Below, piece by piece: positions 51,921-61,262 of a stretch of 64,000 nucleotides of DNA; within the stretch, counting starts at the first letter, position 1, and the number at the start of each line of letters is the position of its first letter. The position numbers were made by a program, and so were the translations under genes. The notes below the pieces were generated by a model, which was not told the DNA's origin, did no database searches, and saw nothing but the letters and a program-made list of their open reading frames with translations. Location: contig NZ_JARXXP010000013.1 in NCBI RefSeq assembly GCF_029893965.1, forward strand, positions 62,001-126,000, written 5' to 3'. Source of the stretch: Paenibacillus sp. PastM-3. Its GTDB lineage: Bacteria > Bacillota > Bacilli > Paenibacillales > Paenibacillaceae.

Positions 51921-51967
51921 TCCTTGGAATTTTTCCAGGATCTAGCGATCTTTCATATGAATGAAGC

Positions 51968-52003
51968 AAAAAGCACCCTTTACTTTCGTAAGGTGCTTTT
52001 TTT
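51968..52003. terminator. Bidirectional terminator of rpmB and spoVM
   Basis: AAAAAGCACC pairs with GGTGCTTTTT, with inner TTTAC/GTAA pairing. T-tracts are present on both strands. Confidence 0.88.
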
Positions 52004-52027
52004 CATGTTTTCTGTTTGGTTATAAAC

Positions 52028-52108
52028 TCAGCTCTTCTGAAATGTGTTCAAGATTGCTTTAACAAAACCTCCCAAAAATCTTGGCAGCTTAAACGTGTAA
52101 AATTTCAT
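52028..52108 (-). CDS. spoVM: Stage V sporulation protein M
   Basis: A 26-codon gene: MKFYTFKLPRFLGGFVKAIL, then NTFQKS. It matches B. subtilis SpoVM (26 residues), an amphipathic helix that senses the convex forespore membrane and anchors SpoIVA at the base of the coat; the conserved Pro9 and KFYT start are retained. GGGAGG lies seven bases upstream of the ATG. It sits between rpe and rpmB, its normal place. Confidence 0.93.
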   Translation of the reverse strand: MKFYTFKLPRFLGGFVKAILNTFQKS

Positions 52109-52206
52109 TATTAACCCTCCCATCAATTGTTGCCGTACGGTAGGAGACTACCCGGAATTCATAATACTCATATAACCCTGACGAGGTGCAGACCTCCCTT
52201 GAAGTA

Positions 52207-52244
52207 CAAAAAAAAGGCTACATGAGATTTCTGCTCATGTAACC
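52207..52244 (-). terminator. Terminator of the coaBC-rpe gene run
   Basis: On the minus strand GGTTACATGAG pairs with CTCATGTAGCC (one T-G pair), followed by eight T. Confidence 0.85.
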
Positions 52245-52317
52245 ATATTTATGCGGCCATAACTTGGCCTATTACCTTAATCGGTTAATCCCCTTAATGC
52301 TTGGCTTTCTGGAAGGA

Positions 52318-52986
52318 TTATCGGAGTGCAGCCTCTGCCGCCTCCCGGATGGCCTGTATGGCGGCTGCGCGGTCAGGACGTCCAAATACGGCATTGCCTG
52401 CAACCAGCACATCGGCGCCGGCCTCAGCCACCAGTCCCGCGGTTGCCTCTGCTATTCCGCCGTCCACCTCGATCCGCAGATTAGGATGATTGATTTCAGC
52501 AGCCCATTCACGGATCTGCCGGATCTTGCGCAGGGTATTCGGAATAAAGGCTTGTCCACCGAAGCCAGGATTCACTGTCATCACCAGTACCATGTCCACA
52601 TCCTCAAGCACTTCACGCACAGCCGAAGCCGGCGTTGCCGGATTAATGGCTACACCGGCCATCAGGCCCAGCTCTTTAATCTGATGGATCACCCGGTGAA
52701 GGTGTACACAGGCCTCTGCATGTACAGTAATGACGGATGCGCCGGCAGCGGCAAAATCCGCGATATACCGTTCAGGGTGTTCAATCATCAAATGAACATC
52801 AAGCGGCAAAGACGTATGTGCCTTTACTGCTTTGACAATCGGAGGGCCGAGTGTAATATTCGGCACAAAGTGGCCGTCCATTACATCAACATGTATCCAG
52901 TCTCCGCCGCTGGCCTCAGCAACGGCAACCTCAGCACCGAGGGCGGCAAAATCTGCGGATAAAATGGATGGAGCGAGTAAGATCAT
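52318..52986 (-). CDS. rpe: Ribulose-phosphate 3-epimerase
   Basis: A 222-residue TIM barrel that interconverts ribulose 5-phosphate and xylulose 5-phosphate. The motifs [25 protein letters not shown] (metal-binding His and catalytic Asp), [26 protein letters not shown] and IEVDGGI are complete. GGAGG precedes the ATG. It lies only three bases after rsgA and ends the long minus-strand cluster. With rpiA and tal in this window it covers the non-oxidative pentose-phosphate pathway. Confidence 0.97.
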   Translation of the reverse strand: MILLAPSILSADFAALGAEVAVAEASGGDWIHVDVMDGHFVPNITLGPPIVKAVKAHTSLPLDVHLMIEHPERYIADFAAAGASVITVHAEACVHLHRVIHQIKELGLMAGVAINPATPASAVREVLEDVDMVLVMTVNPGFGGQAFIPNTLRKIRQIREWAAEINHPNLRIEVDGGIAEATAGLVAEAGADVLVAGNAVFGRPDRAAAIQAIREAAEAALR

Positions 52987-52989
52987 AAG

Positions 52990-53895
52990 TTAGTACCTCC
53001 GTTTCTTGTCCTTCATCTCATTATAAAACAGCTTGTAATGCTCGTAGCGGCTGTCCGCAATTTCTCCGGCCTGCCAGGCCTCTATGACCTTGCAGCCCGG
53101 CTCATGCAGATGGCTGCAGCCGCGAAACTTGCAGCTCTCCGCATAGGAGGCGAACTCCCTGAAGCAGACAGACAGCTCCTCCACTCCCAGTTCCAGAAAA
53201 TCCAGCTGGCTGAAGCCGGGAGTATCCGCTACGAACCCCCCGCTGCCGATATCGATCAGCTCGACATGACGGGTCGTATGGCGCCCGCGGCCCAGACGCA
53301 TGCTGATTTCGCCTGTCTCCAGCTCAAGATTGGGCACAATCCGGTTCAGCAGTGTTGATTTGCCGACACCCGACTGTCCGGAGAACACACTGATGACGCC
53401 GGCCAGTCTCGTTCGCAGCTCCTCGCTGCCTGAGCCGTCAAGGGAACTGGTAACCAATACCTCATAGCCGATTTTTTCATAGAGGTCCTTCACCTGGGCC
53501 GTTGCCTGCCCGTCATCCTCAGCCAGATCCTGTTTGGTCAGCACAATCAGCGGCTCCAGGCCGGAGTGCTCGATGTGTACCAGAAATTTATCCAGCAGAT
53601 TCAGGTTCATATCCGGCTCACGAACCGAGAATAGCAGTACCGCCAGCTTGACATTAGCAACCGGCGGCCGGATCAGCTCGGATTCCCGGGGCAGGATTTC
53701 GTCAACCATCCCCTCACCGTTCTCGGTCAGAATATAAATAATACGATCGCCTACGAGCGGTGAAGTCCCTTTTTTCTTCAGGATTCCCCGGCCCCTGCAC
53801 TGAACTGCCTCTTCTTCTGTCACAATGTTTCCGTCATGCAGCGGCTTCACGTAATAATAGCCGCTCAGCGCTTTAATGATTATACCTTCAGGCAT
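52990..53895 (-). CDS. rsgA: Ribosome small-subunit GTPase RsgA
   Basis: A 301-residue, circularly permuted GTPase that checks late 30S assembly. Order: N-terminal OB-fold (1-80), TKQD (G4, 120-123), GQSGVGKS (G1, 173-180), DTPG (G3, 224-227), then the zinc knuckle with C255, C260, H262 and C268. It follows prkC by about 115 bases that contain a TGACCC/GGGTCA inverted repeat but no clear terminator, so it is likely on the same message. Confidence 0.96.
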   Translation of the reverse strand: MPEGIIIKALSGYYYVKPLHDGNIVTEEEAVQCRGRGILKKKGTSPLVGDRIIYILTENGEGMVDEILPRESELIRPPVANVKLAVLLFSVREPDMNLNLLDKFLVHIEHSGLEPLIVLTKQDLAEDDGQATAQVKDLYEKIGYEVLVTSSLDGSGSEELRTRLAGVISVFSGQSGVGKSTLLNRIVPNLELETGEISMRLGRGRHTTRHVELIDIGSGGFVADTPGFSQLDFLELGVEELSVCFREFASYAESCKFRGCSHLHEPGCKVIEAWQAGEIADSRYEHYKLFYNEMKDKKRRY

Positions 53896-54012
53896 ACATA
53901 ATGAGCCTTCCTCTCCTGATTTTGCACAAATGACCCAAGCTTAGAATCAACCCGGGTCACCCTGCTGCTTCAGCCGGCCCTGTTGTACAGGAATGACTGC
54001 TGCTTATCTCTG

Positions 54013-56295
54013 TTAATGATCTTTACTCTTGTCTTTATTATTACCGTTCCCGTTGCCTTTTTCGTTGCTTTTATCGTTGCTTTTATCATTGCCTTTATCA
54101 TTGCCTTTATCATTGCCTTTACCATTCCCGGCCTGCTTGACCTGGACCGCTTCATTTGTCAGAAATCCGGTCTGGTCAACCTCATCCGGATTCTCTCCTT
54201 CTCCGGAATCCGGTGGCAGAATCTCCGGCTCAATTGTCGGTTCGGGCGGTGCCTGGGTCGGCGCTACAGTCGGCTCAGGCGTCTGGGTTGCAGGCGGCTC
54301 AGGCTGCTGGACTGTACCATTCTTCGCATCTGAATAACGGACTTCAAAGGCCTCGATATATTCACCGTCCTGATAAATGGAAACCGCCCCGTCCTTATTA
54401 GGTGCAAGGACCAGATTCACGGACAGTACCTGTGACTTGGCAATTGTCCGTGTTCCCCATTCCTGAGGCTCACCGTTATTGCGGGCATCGGAATAGACAA
54501 TCCGGATTTGGGTCTTTTTGCCTTCACTGGATGGCGCCACCGGCACGTTGAACGTATAATTCAAAGCTTCCGGCGGGTATCCGGTACTTACAGATACAGA
54601 GATCTTATCACCCGGGGATACCAGATCACCCTGCTCATAAGGCCACTGCTTGGTGATTTTTCCTTTTTCGATGGAATAACTGGTATCCTCGCTGACTTCA
54701 TCCAGAACCAGCCCCATCTCTTCCAGGATGGCCTTGGCTTCCTTCTGTGTCTTGTTCGTCAGGTCTGGCATCGGCTTGCTCTCCTGGCCTTTGCTGACAA
54801 ATATAACAAACGAGGCTGTTTCCGGATCATATTCGCTGCCTTCCGCAGGCTCAGAGCCGATAACCTGCCCCTCAGGGAAGTCTTCGCTGAACCGCGGGTC
54901 CTGGCTGATCCGGCTTTGGTCCACACCATCCGCCACAAGTGCTTTTACAGCATCCTCATAAGTTCCGCCGGTGAGCTTCGGCACGGTCGAAGTTGGCTTG
55001 GCCGTACTAACCGTAAGAATAATGTGAGTGCCTTCCTTGACCACAGTGCCTTCCTTCTTATTTTGCTCCCAGACGACATTCTCGTCAAAGTTAGGATTGT
55101 ACAGCTGCACAACCGGGTCTTCCACTGTAAGGCCGATTTCTTCAAGCATTGCAGTCGCCTCTTCAAGAGAATGGTTAATTACGTTAGGCACGGTTACTTC
55201 TGCAACAACCAGCTGTGACCTGACATACCAGGCCACACTGCCCATTGCAATCAGCAGGAGCAGCGTTAAGCCGACCCATAATGCCGGCATGCCCCATTTC
55301 CGCTTCCCTTTCGGCTGGTCCGGAACGTCCTCATCATCCTCATTCCGGCGCATCCGGTCCTCTCCGCCTCCGCTGCGGCTGCCCAGTGTATGCTGGATCG
55401 GCTTGATTGCCGGAATAATCCGGGTCCGTTCTTCATCATCGTCATCATGAAAGGATGCCTTGGCCTCACTGCGCCGTTCCGGCAGCAGGCAGGTCTCCAG
55501 ATCATGGAGCATCTGCTTAGCTGACTGATAGCGCTCGTCCGGATTTTTACGCATGGAACGCAGGATTACATTCTCAACGCTCTGCGGAATCAGCGGATTC
55601 AGCACACGCGGCTCCTCAAATTCCTCCTGCAGATGTTTGAGCGCTACACTGATCGGGCTTTCGCCCAAAAAAGGCAGCACACCGGTCAACATCTGGTAGA
55701 GTACAATGCCGAGTGAATACAGATCTGATTTCTCCCCGGTGGTTACCCCCTTGGCATGCTCCGGTGAAAAATAGTGCACTGAGCCGACTACCGAGCCTGT
55801 CTGCGTTATGGTGGTTGAAGTAACCGCACGGGCAATTCCGAAATCTGTTACTTTGACCCTTCCGTTACGGCCGATCAGAATATTATGAGGCTTGATATCC
55901 CGGTGGATAATCTGGTTCTGATGGGCATGATCCAGCGCATCGCAGATCTGGGATGCGATCCTTATGGCTTCATCCACCTGTAGCGGTGCCCGTTCTTTGA
56001 TGATCTCGTTCAGGTTCTTGCCTTCCACATACTCCATAACAATATAATGCACATCCTCTTCCTGGCCTACATCGTAGATGCTGACCACGTTGGGATGCGA
56101 CAAGGAGGCAGCCGACTGCGCCTCGCGCCGGAAGCGGCGGATAAACTCCTCATCATGCACAAACTGGTTTCTCAGTACTTTTATGGCGACGTTCCGGTTA
56201 AGCAGGATATCATGGGCTCTGTAGACAAGCGCCATGCCGCCTCCCCCGATCCGCTCGATGACTTGGTAACGGCCGCCCAATTCGTGACCGATCAT
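54013..56295 (-). CDS. prkC: Ser/Thr kinase PrkC with PASTA repeats and GNDK tail
   Basis: A 760-residue receptor-like kinase. Kinase domain 1-265 (Gly loop IGGGGMA, Lys39 in AIKVL, HRDIKPHN 131-138, DFG 151-153). A helix at about 339-358 is followed by three PASTA repeats that bind muropeptides, an Ig-like domain (QIRIVYSDARNNGEPQEWG onward) and a Pro/Thr/Glu-rich tail. The last 45 residues are a repetitive GNDKGNDK-type tail coded by a 12-bp DNA repeat. ATG at 56295 is taken because AAAGGAG lies eight bases upstream and it overlaps the stp stop (ATGA). It signals cell-wall state, spore germination and growth arrest exit in Bacillales. Confidence 0.96.
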   Translation of the reverse strand: MIGHELGGRYQVIERIGGGGMALVYRAHDILLNRNVAIKVLRNQFVHDEEFIRRFRREAQSAASLSHPNVVSIYDVGQEEDVHYIVMEYVEGKNLNEIIKERAPLQVDEAIRIASQICDALDHAHQNQIIHRDIKPHNILIGRNGRVKVTDFGIARAVTSTTITQTGSVVGSVHYFSPEHAKGVTTGEKSDLYSLGIVLYQMLTGVLPFLGESPISVALKHLQEEFEEPRVLNPLIPQSVENVILRSMRKNPDERYQSAKQMLHDLETCLLPERRSEAKASFHDDDDEERTRIIPAIKPIQHTLGSRSGGGEDRMRRNEDDEDVPDQPKGKRKWGMPALWVGLTLLLLIAMGSVAWYVRSQLVVAEVTVPNVINHSLEEATAMLEEIGLTVEDPVVQLYNPNFDENVVWEQNKKEGTVVKEGTHIILTVSTAKPTSTVPKLTGGTYEDAVKALVADGVDQSRISQDPRFSEDFPEGQVIGSEPAEGSEYDPETASFVIFVSKGQESKPMPDLTNKTQKEAKAILEEMGLVLDEVSEDTSYSIEKGKITKQWPYEQGDLVSPGDKISVSVSTGYPPEALNYTFNVPVAPSSEGKKTQIRIVYSDARNNGEPQEWGTRTIAKSQVLSVNLVLAPNKDGAVSIYQDGEYIEAFEVRYSDAKNGTVQQPEPPATQTPEPTVAPTQAPPEPTIEPEILPPDSGEGENPDEVDQTGFLTNEAVQVKQAGNGKGNDKGNDKGNDKSNDKSNEKGNGNGNNKDKSKDH
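54061..54126. repeat. 12-bp tandem repeat inside prkC
   Basis: About five and a half copies of a 12-bp unit (CATTGCCTTTAT, with CGTTGCTTTTAT variants) encode Gly-Asn-Asp-Lys units near the kinase C-terminus. Unit length is a multiple of three, so copy-number changes would keep the frame. Confidence 0.8.
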
Positions 56296-57068
56296 CTGTT
56301 CCACTCCTTTGTCTCGGGCACAGCGGCCTCTCCTTGGTGTTCTAACATAGCGACGCTGATATTATCGCCGCCACCGGCAAGCAATGCCAGTTGAAGTAAG
56401 CGGTCCGCTCTTTCCTCTAAAGGGATCTCGTGGATGCCCGCGACCTTGCCCAGATGCTCCTGGCTGACAAAATTGCTCAGGCCGTCACTGCACAGCAGCA
56501 GCAGCTCACCTGGAGCAAGGCTTACAGGAGCCAAATCCGCCTCTACCTCGGCATCGGTTCCCAATGCCCTGAGCAGCACATTGCGGCGCGGATGGCTGCC
56601 GAGCTCCTCCAGGCTGATCTGGCCGTTCTTGAACAGCTCATTGACCAGTGTATGATCCTCGGTTAACTGAATTGCGGCACTGTCTTTGATTAGATAAGCT
56701 CTGCTGTCCCCGATATGGCCGATATAACCTTCAGCCCCGTTAAGCAAAGCCGCAACGACAGTAGTCCCCATGTTATGGTACTTCTCATCACGGGATGACT
56801 CAATAAAGACCGTACGGTTGGCTGCAATAATTGCGGAAGACAATGCTTCACTGAGCTCTCCGCCCGCCCTTTCAGGCGGCAGATCGTCCAGCGCGTTCCG
56901 CATGGCCTCCAGAGCCAGCCGGCTGGCCGTATCTCCGGCCAGATGCCCCCCCATCCCATCGGCGATAATACCAAGGGTATAACCGTGGCGCGTAGCGCCT
57001 ATCCAGACCGAATCCTCATTGACGGTACGTACCCGTCCGACATCGCTGGCATGAACTGTTCTGATCAA
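56292..57068 (-). CDS. stp: PP2C-type Ser/Thr phosphatase (PrpC/Stp1)
   Basis: A 258-residue PPM phosphatase. SDVGRVRTVNEDSVW, IADGMGGHLAGD (metal Asp), GDSRAYL, LLCSDGLSNFV and GGGDNISV (metal Asp) are all present. It removes phosphate from PrkC targets and from PrkC itself. The start is TTG, with GGTGAGG upstream. Its stop overlaps the prkC start by four bases. It follows rlmN by six bases. Confidence 0.96.
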   Translation of the reverse strand: MIRTVHASDVGRVRTVNEDSVWIGATRHGYTLGIIADGMGGHLAGDTASRLALEAMRNALDDLPPERAGGELSEALSSAIIAANRTVFIESSRDEKYHNMGTTVVAALLNGAEGYIGHIGDSRAYLIKDSAAIQLTEDHTLVNELFKNGQISLEELGSHPRRNVLLRALGTDAEVEADLAPVSLAPGELLLLCSDGLSNFVSQEHLGKVAGIHEIPLEERADRLLQLALLAGGGDNISVAMLEHQGEAAVPETKEWNR

Positions 57069-57074
57069 ATATCC

Positions 57075-58115
57075 TCACCCCAACTCCATATGTTTGGCGC
57101 GCAGCTGTCCGCATGCGGCCGCAATATCATGGCCCTGCTCACGGCGGATTGTCACGTTCACACCATGGTCGGCCAGGATACGCTGAAATTCAAAAATATC
57201 ATTGCGGGAAGTCCGCACGTACTTGCGCTCCGGCACATGGTTGACCGGAATCAGGTTGACGTGGCACAGCATCGTCTTGAGAACACCCGCCAGCTCCTTG
57301 GCATGTTCAGGCTGGTCATTAACCCCGCCGATCAGAGCGTATTCGAAGCTAATGCGGCGGCCTGTCTTGGCCTGATAATAACGCAGTGATTCAATTACAT
57401 CGTCAAACGGGTAACGCCGGTTAACCGGCATCAGCTTGGAGCGCAGCGCATCATTAGGAGCATGGATAGAAATCGCGAGATTGATCTGGGTGTCTTCGTC
57501 GGCGAATTTGTAGATGTTCGGTACGATACCGCTTGTAGAGACGGTAATGTGCCGTTGTCCGATATTCAGCCCCTTTTCATGGATCATCAGCCGCAGGAAT
57601 CTCATGGTAGCATCGTAGTTCTCGAACGGCTCGCCTGTTCCCATGATTACGATACTGCTGACACGCTCGCCCCGGGCATCCAGAATTTGCTGGGAGCGAA
57701 CCACCTGGGCAACAATTTCACCGGCAGTCAGGTCGCGCTTTAGCCCGCCCAGCGTGGAGGCGCAGAACGTGCAGCCGATCCGGCAGCCTACCTGTGTCGT
57801 AACACATACGCTGTTACCGTAATTGTGTTTCATAATAACTGTTTCGATTGCATGATCATCATGCAGGCCAAACAGGAATTTCACTGTTCCGTCCTTGGAT
57901 TCCAGCTTCGTAATTTCAGTCAGGGCGTTTATTCTGAACTGTTCATCCAGCTTTGCACGCAGCGCCTTGGACAGGTTGCTCATCGATTCAAAATCATTGA
58001 CACGCTTGACATAGAGCCAGTCAAAGATCTGTCCCCCGCGGAAAGCCGGTTCTCCGTTGTCCTTTGCCCACTGCTGCAATTCTTCCAAACTAAAATCATA
58101 TATTAAAGGTTTCAT
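57075..58115 (-). CDS. rlmN: 23S rRNA/tRNA adenine-C2 methyltransferase RlmN
   Basis: A 346-residue radical-SAM enzyme that methylates A2503 of 23S rRNA and A37 of some tRNAs. The iron-sulfur motif is C111-x3-C115-x2-C118 (CRIGCTFC), with GEPFENYD, the SAM region, and a C-terminal Cys in AACGQLR that carries the methyl group. ATG at 58115 is chosen over upstream codons because AGGTG lies eleven bases before it and the homologous region starts at MKPLIYDF. A terminator lies upstream, and TATAAT at 58148-58143 may give it its own promoter. Confidence 0.95.
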   Translation of the reverse strand: MKPLIYDFSLEELQQWAKDNGEPAFRGGQIFDWLYVKRVNDFESMSNLSKALRAKLDEQFRINALTEITKLESKDGTVKFLFGLHDDHAIETVIMKHNYGNSVCVTTQVGCRIGCTFCASTLGGLKRDLTAGEIVAQVVRSQQILDARGERVSSIVIMGTGEPFENYDATMRFLRLMIHEKGLNIGQRHITVSTSGIVPNIYKFADEDTQINLAISIHAPNDALRSKLMPVNRRYPFDDVIESLRYYQAKTGRRISFEYALIGGVNDQPEHAKELAGVLKTMLCHVNLIPVNHVPERKYVRTSRNDIFEFQRILADHGVNVTIRREQGHDIAAACGQLRAKHMELG

Positions 58116-58210
58116 TATTATTAGCACCTGTTCTTTCATCAAATTATATTCTCAAGGATATGCGTATTATTTATCATTCTTCCTATTTTAACACAAAATT
58201 CAGAGACGGT

Positions 58211-58250
58211 AAAAGAAAAGCCCGCCGCGCACCAGAATCTGCGGGCGGGT
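58211..58250 (-). terminator. Terminator-like hairpin after rsmB
   Basis: On the minus strand CCCGCC pairs with GGCGGG in a GC-rich stem followed by CTTTTCTTTT, between rsmB and rlmN. It suggests partial or full termination, which splits the cluster. Confidence 0.6.
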
Positions 58251-58280
58251 CCTCTGTTAAAATTCAGCCGTTCTGCCGAC

Positions 58281-59774
58281 TTACAAGAGTCGCTGCAGAC
58301 GGGCGATATAGAATCCGTCGCTGCCGAAATGCTGGGGCAGCAGCTGGATGCCGTCGCCGGCAGCAAGCGCCGTATCCTTGGTCCGCTCCCATACCGGAGA
58401 ACTGAAGCTTACCGGAACGAAGTCCGGGTTCTGCTTCAGAAAAGCGGACACAATTGCACTGTTCTCCGCCTGCTCCGTCGTGCAGGTGCTGTAGACCAGC
58501 ACTCCTCCCGGCTTCAGCAGCCTGGAGACGGACTGCAGCAGCTCTGCCTGCAGTCCGGCAATGCTGTCTACATCCTCCGGCTGCTTGCGCCATTTGAGAT
58601 CCGGCTTGCGCCGGATTACTCCGAGCCCCGAGCACGGGGCATCCAGTAGAATCCGGTCAAAAGACTCTGCCGGCAGCTCACCGGCAAGCTCAAGCGCATC
58701 TGCGCTGCCTGTCGTGATGCAGTCCAGCCCAAGGCGCGCTGCCTGATCGGAGATTAGCCTGGCCTTGTGGGGATGAAGATCGTTGGCATAGATATAGCCA
58801 TCGTCCTTCATCAGTTCGCCCATATGGGCGCTTTTGCCGCCAGGGGCAGCACAGCAGTCAAGGACTCTCATACCAGGCTCCGGAGCGACAGCTTCCGCAA
58901 CCAGCATTGAGCTTTCATCCTGTACGGACAGATAACCGTCCGAATACCAGGAGGTTAACGCGAGATTGCCGGCTCCCTTAACTATAATGCCGTACGGGCT
59001 TAACCTGGAAGCAGCCGCATTGATTCCCGCCTCCTGCATCTCTTCAAGCAGCTTGTCCCGGCTGATCATTGTCGTATTCACCCGGACGCTGACAGCCGGC
59101 GGTTCATTATTGGCGGCGCACATCGCTTCTGCTGTTCCGGCTCCATACTCAGCCGCCCAGCGCTCTACCATCCATAAAGGATGGGAGTAGAGGATAGAGA
59201 TTCGCTCAGTTTCGCTGAGGCTCTTTTTCAGTACCGGCAGCTCACCGGCGCGCAGCACGCTGCGCAATACTCCGTTAACCATCCCGGAGATGCCCTGATG
59301 GCCGCGTTTCTTGGCTATATTAACCGCCTCATTGACAGCAGCATGCGGCGGAATGCGGTCCAGATACATGATCTGATACAGGCTCAGCCGCAGCAGATTG
59401 CGCACCCAAGGCGTCAGCTTGGCGATCCCCTTGCTTACAAAATCCTCAAGCACGTAATCCAGTGTAATCAACCGGGACAATGTGCCATATACCAGCTCTG
59501 TAGCCAGCCCGGAATCCTCACGGCTGAGTCCGGACTTTTGCAGGCTGCTGTTCAGCAGGAGGTTGCTGTAGGCACCCTCCTGCTCTACCCGGACCAGCAC
59601 ATCAAGCGCCACAGCGCGGGATGAAGCTGCCGGACGTGTTCCCCTGTCCGCGCTTTTCCCGGCTGCCCCGCTTCCGCCTTGCACCCGGCTGCCCTGCGGC
59701 TTGGCGGAATCGCCATTGTGTCCGGGCCGCTGTCCGCTGCGTCCCGGGCCGCCTCCATTCATGCCCGCGCTCAA
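58281..59774 (-). CDS. rsmB: 16S rRNA m5C967 methyltransferase RsmB
   Basis: A 497-residue enzyme. The N-terminal NusB-like RNA-binding domain (about 50-180) precedes the Rossmann methyltransferase with LDCCAAPGGKS (SAM loop), LDAPCSGLG (Cys) and VYSTCT (catalytic Cys). The first 48 residues are a Gly/Ser/Arg-rich tail that many homologues lack, so the real start may be further in. TTG at 59774 overlaps the fmt stop (TTGA), but no good ribosome site is seen. An ATG at 59762 is the other candidate. Confidence 0.93.
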   Translation of the reverse strand: MSAGMNGGGPGRSGQRPGHNGDSAKPQGSRVQGGSGAAGKSADRGTRPAASSRAVALDVLVRVEQEGAYSNLLLNSSLQKSGLSREDSGLATELVYGTLSRLITLDYVLEDFVSKGIAKLTPWVRNLLRLSLYQIMYLDRIPPHAAVNEAVNIAKKRGHQGISGMVNGVLRSVLRAGELPVLKKSLSETERISILYSHPLWMVERWAAEYGAGTAEAMCAANNEPPAVSVRVNTTMISRDKLLEEMQEAGINAAASRLSPYGIIVKGAGNLALTSWYSDGYLSVQDESSMLVAEAVAPEPGMRVLDCCAAPGGKSAHMGELMKDDGYIYANDLHPHKARLISDQAARLGLDCITTGSADALELAGELPAESFDRILLDAPCSGLGVIRRKPDLKWRKQPEDVDSIAGLQAELLQSVSRLLKPGGVLVYSTCTTEQAENSAIVSAFLKQNPDFVPVSFSSPVWERTKDTALAAGDGIQLLPQHFGSDGFYIARLQRLL

Positions 59775-60709
59775 CCCAGCACCGTTCCGGGACTCATAGC
59801 CGCACCGCGGCTGAAGTCACCGGCGCTCATCGCTTTTTTGCCTGCCGGCTGCACAGAGGTCAGCAGCAGTGAACCGTCACCGGTGCTCACCTCTACACCG
59901 CGCTCATTGACTGCAAGCACTGTGCCCGGTGCTTTGGAAGCTGCAGTCTGCCGGTCAGCAGGCTTAGCAGCCGCCCATATCTTAAAGGTTTCGCCGTTCC
60001 AGAGAGTGAACGCCCCGGAGAAGGGGACAAGTCCCCGGATCCGGTTGTAAATGTCACGGGAGCCTGTATTCCAGTCGATCCGCTCATCATCGCGGCTCAA
60101 ATTCGGCGCATAAGTGGCTTCATTGTCATCCTGCTGCACTGCTTCAACTCGGCCCGCTGCCAGCTTAGGCATCTCCGTCTTCAGCAGATCACGTCCGGCC
60201 AGGCTCAGCTTTTCAAACAGATCGCCTGCAGTGTCCTCATCTCCAATCGGCACTTCGACACGGGAAATCATATCACCGGTATCCAGCCCTTCAGCCATAT
60301 ACATCAAAGTTACACCGGTTACTGTCTCCCCGTTGATGATGCAGCGCTGGATCGGGGCACCCCCGCGGTATTTCGGCAGCAACGAGCCATGGACATTAAC
60401 ACAGCCGTTGCGCGGCAGATCAAGCACACTTTTAGGCAGAATCTGGCCATAAGCGGCTGTAACAATCAGATCAGGAGCATAGGCAGCAAGCTCTGCCACT
60501 GCTTCCGGCCGGCGCAGCCGCTCCGGCTGCAGCACCGGAAGCCCTAGCGATAGGGCGGCCTCCTTCACCGGAGTAGGCATAAGCGTCTTCTTGCGGCCCT
60601 GCGGCCGGTCGGGCTGTGTAATTACAGCCACCACATCATAACCTTCCTCCACAAGCATTTTCAGGGAAGGCACGGCAAAAGCCGGTGTGCCCATGAATAC
60701 AATTTTCAT
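59771..60709 (-). CDS. fmt: Methionyl-tRNA formyltransferase
   Basis: A 312-residue enzyme that formylates initiator Met-tRNA. MKIVFMGTPAFAVPSL, CVNVHGSLLPKYRGGAPIQ (near 103-121, with the catalytic Asn and His) and GLDTGDMI are conserved, followed by the C-terminal OB-fold that binds tRNA. ATG at 60709 has GGGGAG eight bases upstream; a GTG at 60718 overlaps the ribosome site. Its start lies just after the def stop and its stop overlaps rsmB. Confidence 0.96.
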   Translation of the reverse strand: MKIVFMGTPAFAVPSLKMLVEEGYDVVAVITQPDRPQGRKKTLMPTPVKEAALSLGLPVLQPERLRRPEAVAELAAYAPDLIVTAAYGQILPKSVLDLPRNGCVNVHGSLLPKYRGGAPIQRCIINGETVTGVTLMYMAEGLDTGDMISRVEVPIGDEDTAGDLFEKLSLAGRDLLKTEMPKLAAGRVEAVQQDDNEATYAPNLSRDDERIDWNTGSRDIYNRIRGLVPFSGAFTLWNGETFKIWAAAKPADRQTAASKAPGTVLAVNERGVEVSTGDGSLLLTSVQPAGKKAMSAGDFSRGAAMSPGTVLG

Positions 60710-60714
60710 TCGAT

Positions 60715-61200
60715 TCACTCCCCGGACTCGTTGTGCTCAGCAGTGTACTCATAAACCTTCTCAGCAATATCGGTAAATAAAACTCCGTTGAGATGGTCAA
60801 TTTCATGCTGGAATGCGCGGGCCAGAAGGCCGCTGCCCGTAATGGTAACCTCATTGCCTTCACGGTCAAGACCGCGTACAGTTACTGTCTCTGCCCGGCG
60901 GACATCGCCGTTTAGTCCAGGAATGCTCAGGCAGCCTTCCGGTCCGAACTGTTCGCCTTCTGTACTTATGATCTCCGGATTGATCAGCTTGATCAGTCCG
61001 TGCTCCTCATCGGCATCTACAACGATCAGACGCTTCAGAATTCCTACTTGAGGCGCAGCAAGGCCAACCCCTTCCGCATCGTACATCGTATCCGCCATAT
61101 CATCAAGAAGCTTCTGGACATTCGGGGTCACTTTCGTTACAGCTTTTGCTGTTTTGTGCAATACCTCATCCGGTTCTTTTACAATTAATCTGATTGCCAT
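60715..61200 (-). CDS. def: Peptide deformylase
   Basis: A 161-residue metalloenzyme that removes N-formyl groups from new proteins. The three motifs are [10 protein letters not shown] (44-53), EGCLS with Cys90 and HEIDH (132-136). The length and short C-terminus match type 1 deformylases (also common as Def-1 in Bacillales). AGGATGG precedes the ATG. It lies between priA (62 bases) and fmt (5 bases). Confidence 0.97.
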   Translation of the reverse strand: MAIRLIVKEPDEVLHKTAKAVTKVTPNVQKLLDDMADTMYDAEGVGLAAPQVGILKRLIVVDADEEHGLIKLINPEIISTEGEQFGPEGCLSIPGLNGDVRRAETVTVRGLDREGNEVTITGSGLLARAFQHEIDHLNGVLFTDIAEKVYEYTAEHNESGE

Positions 61201-61262
61201 TACACGTACACCATCCTTGTTCTGAACATTCTATAATCACTATATTGTATCACGCCATAAAA

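Noticed and set aside
54061-54126. Short tandem repeats suggestive of a CRISPR array
   Set aside because: Units are 12 bp without spacers and are in frame with the PrkC tail.
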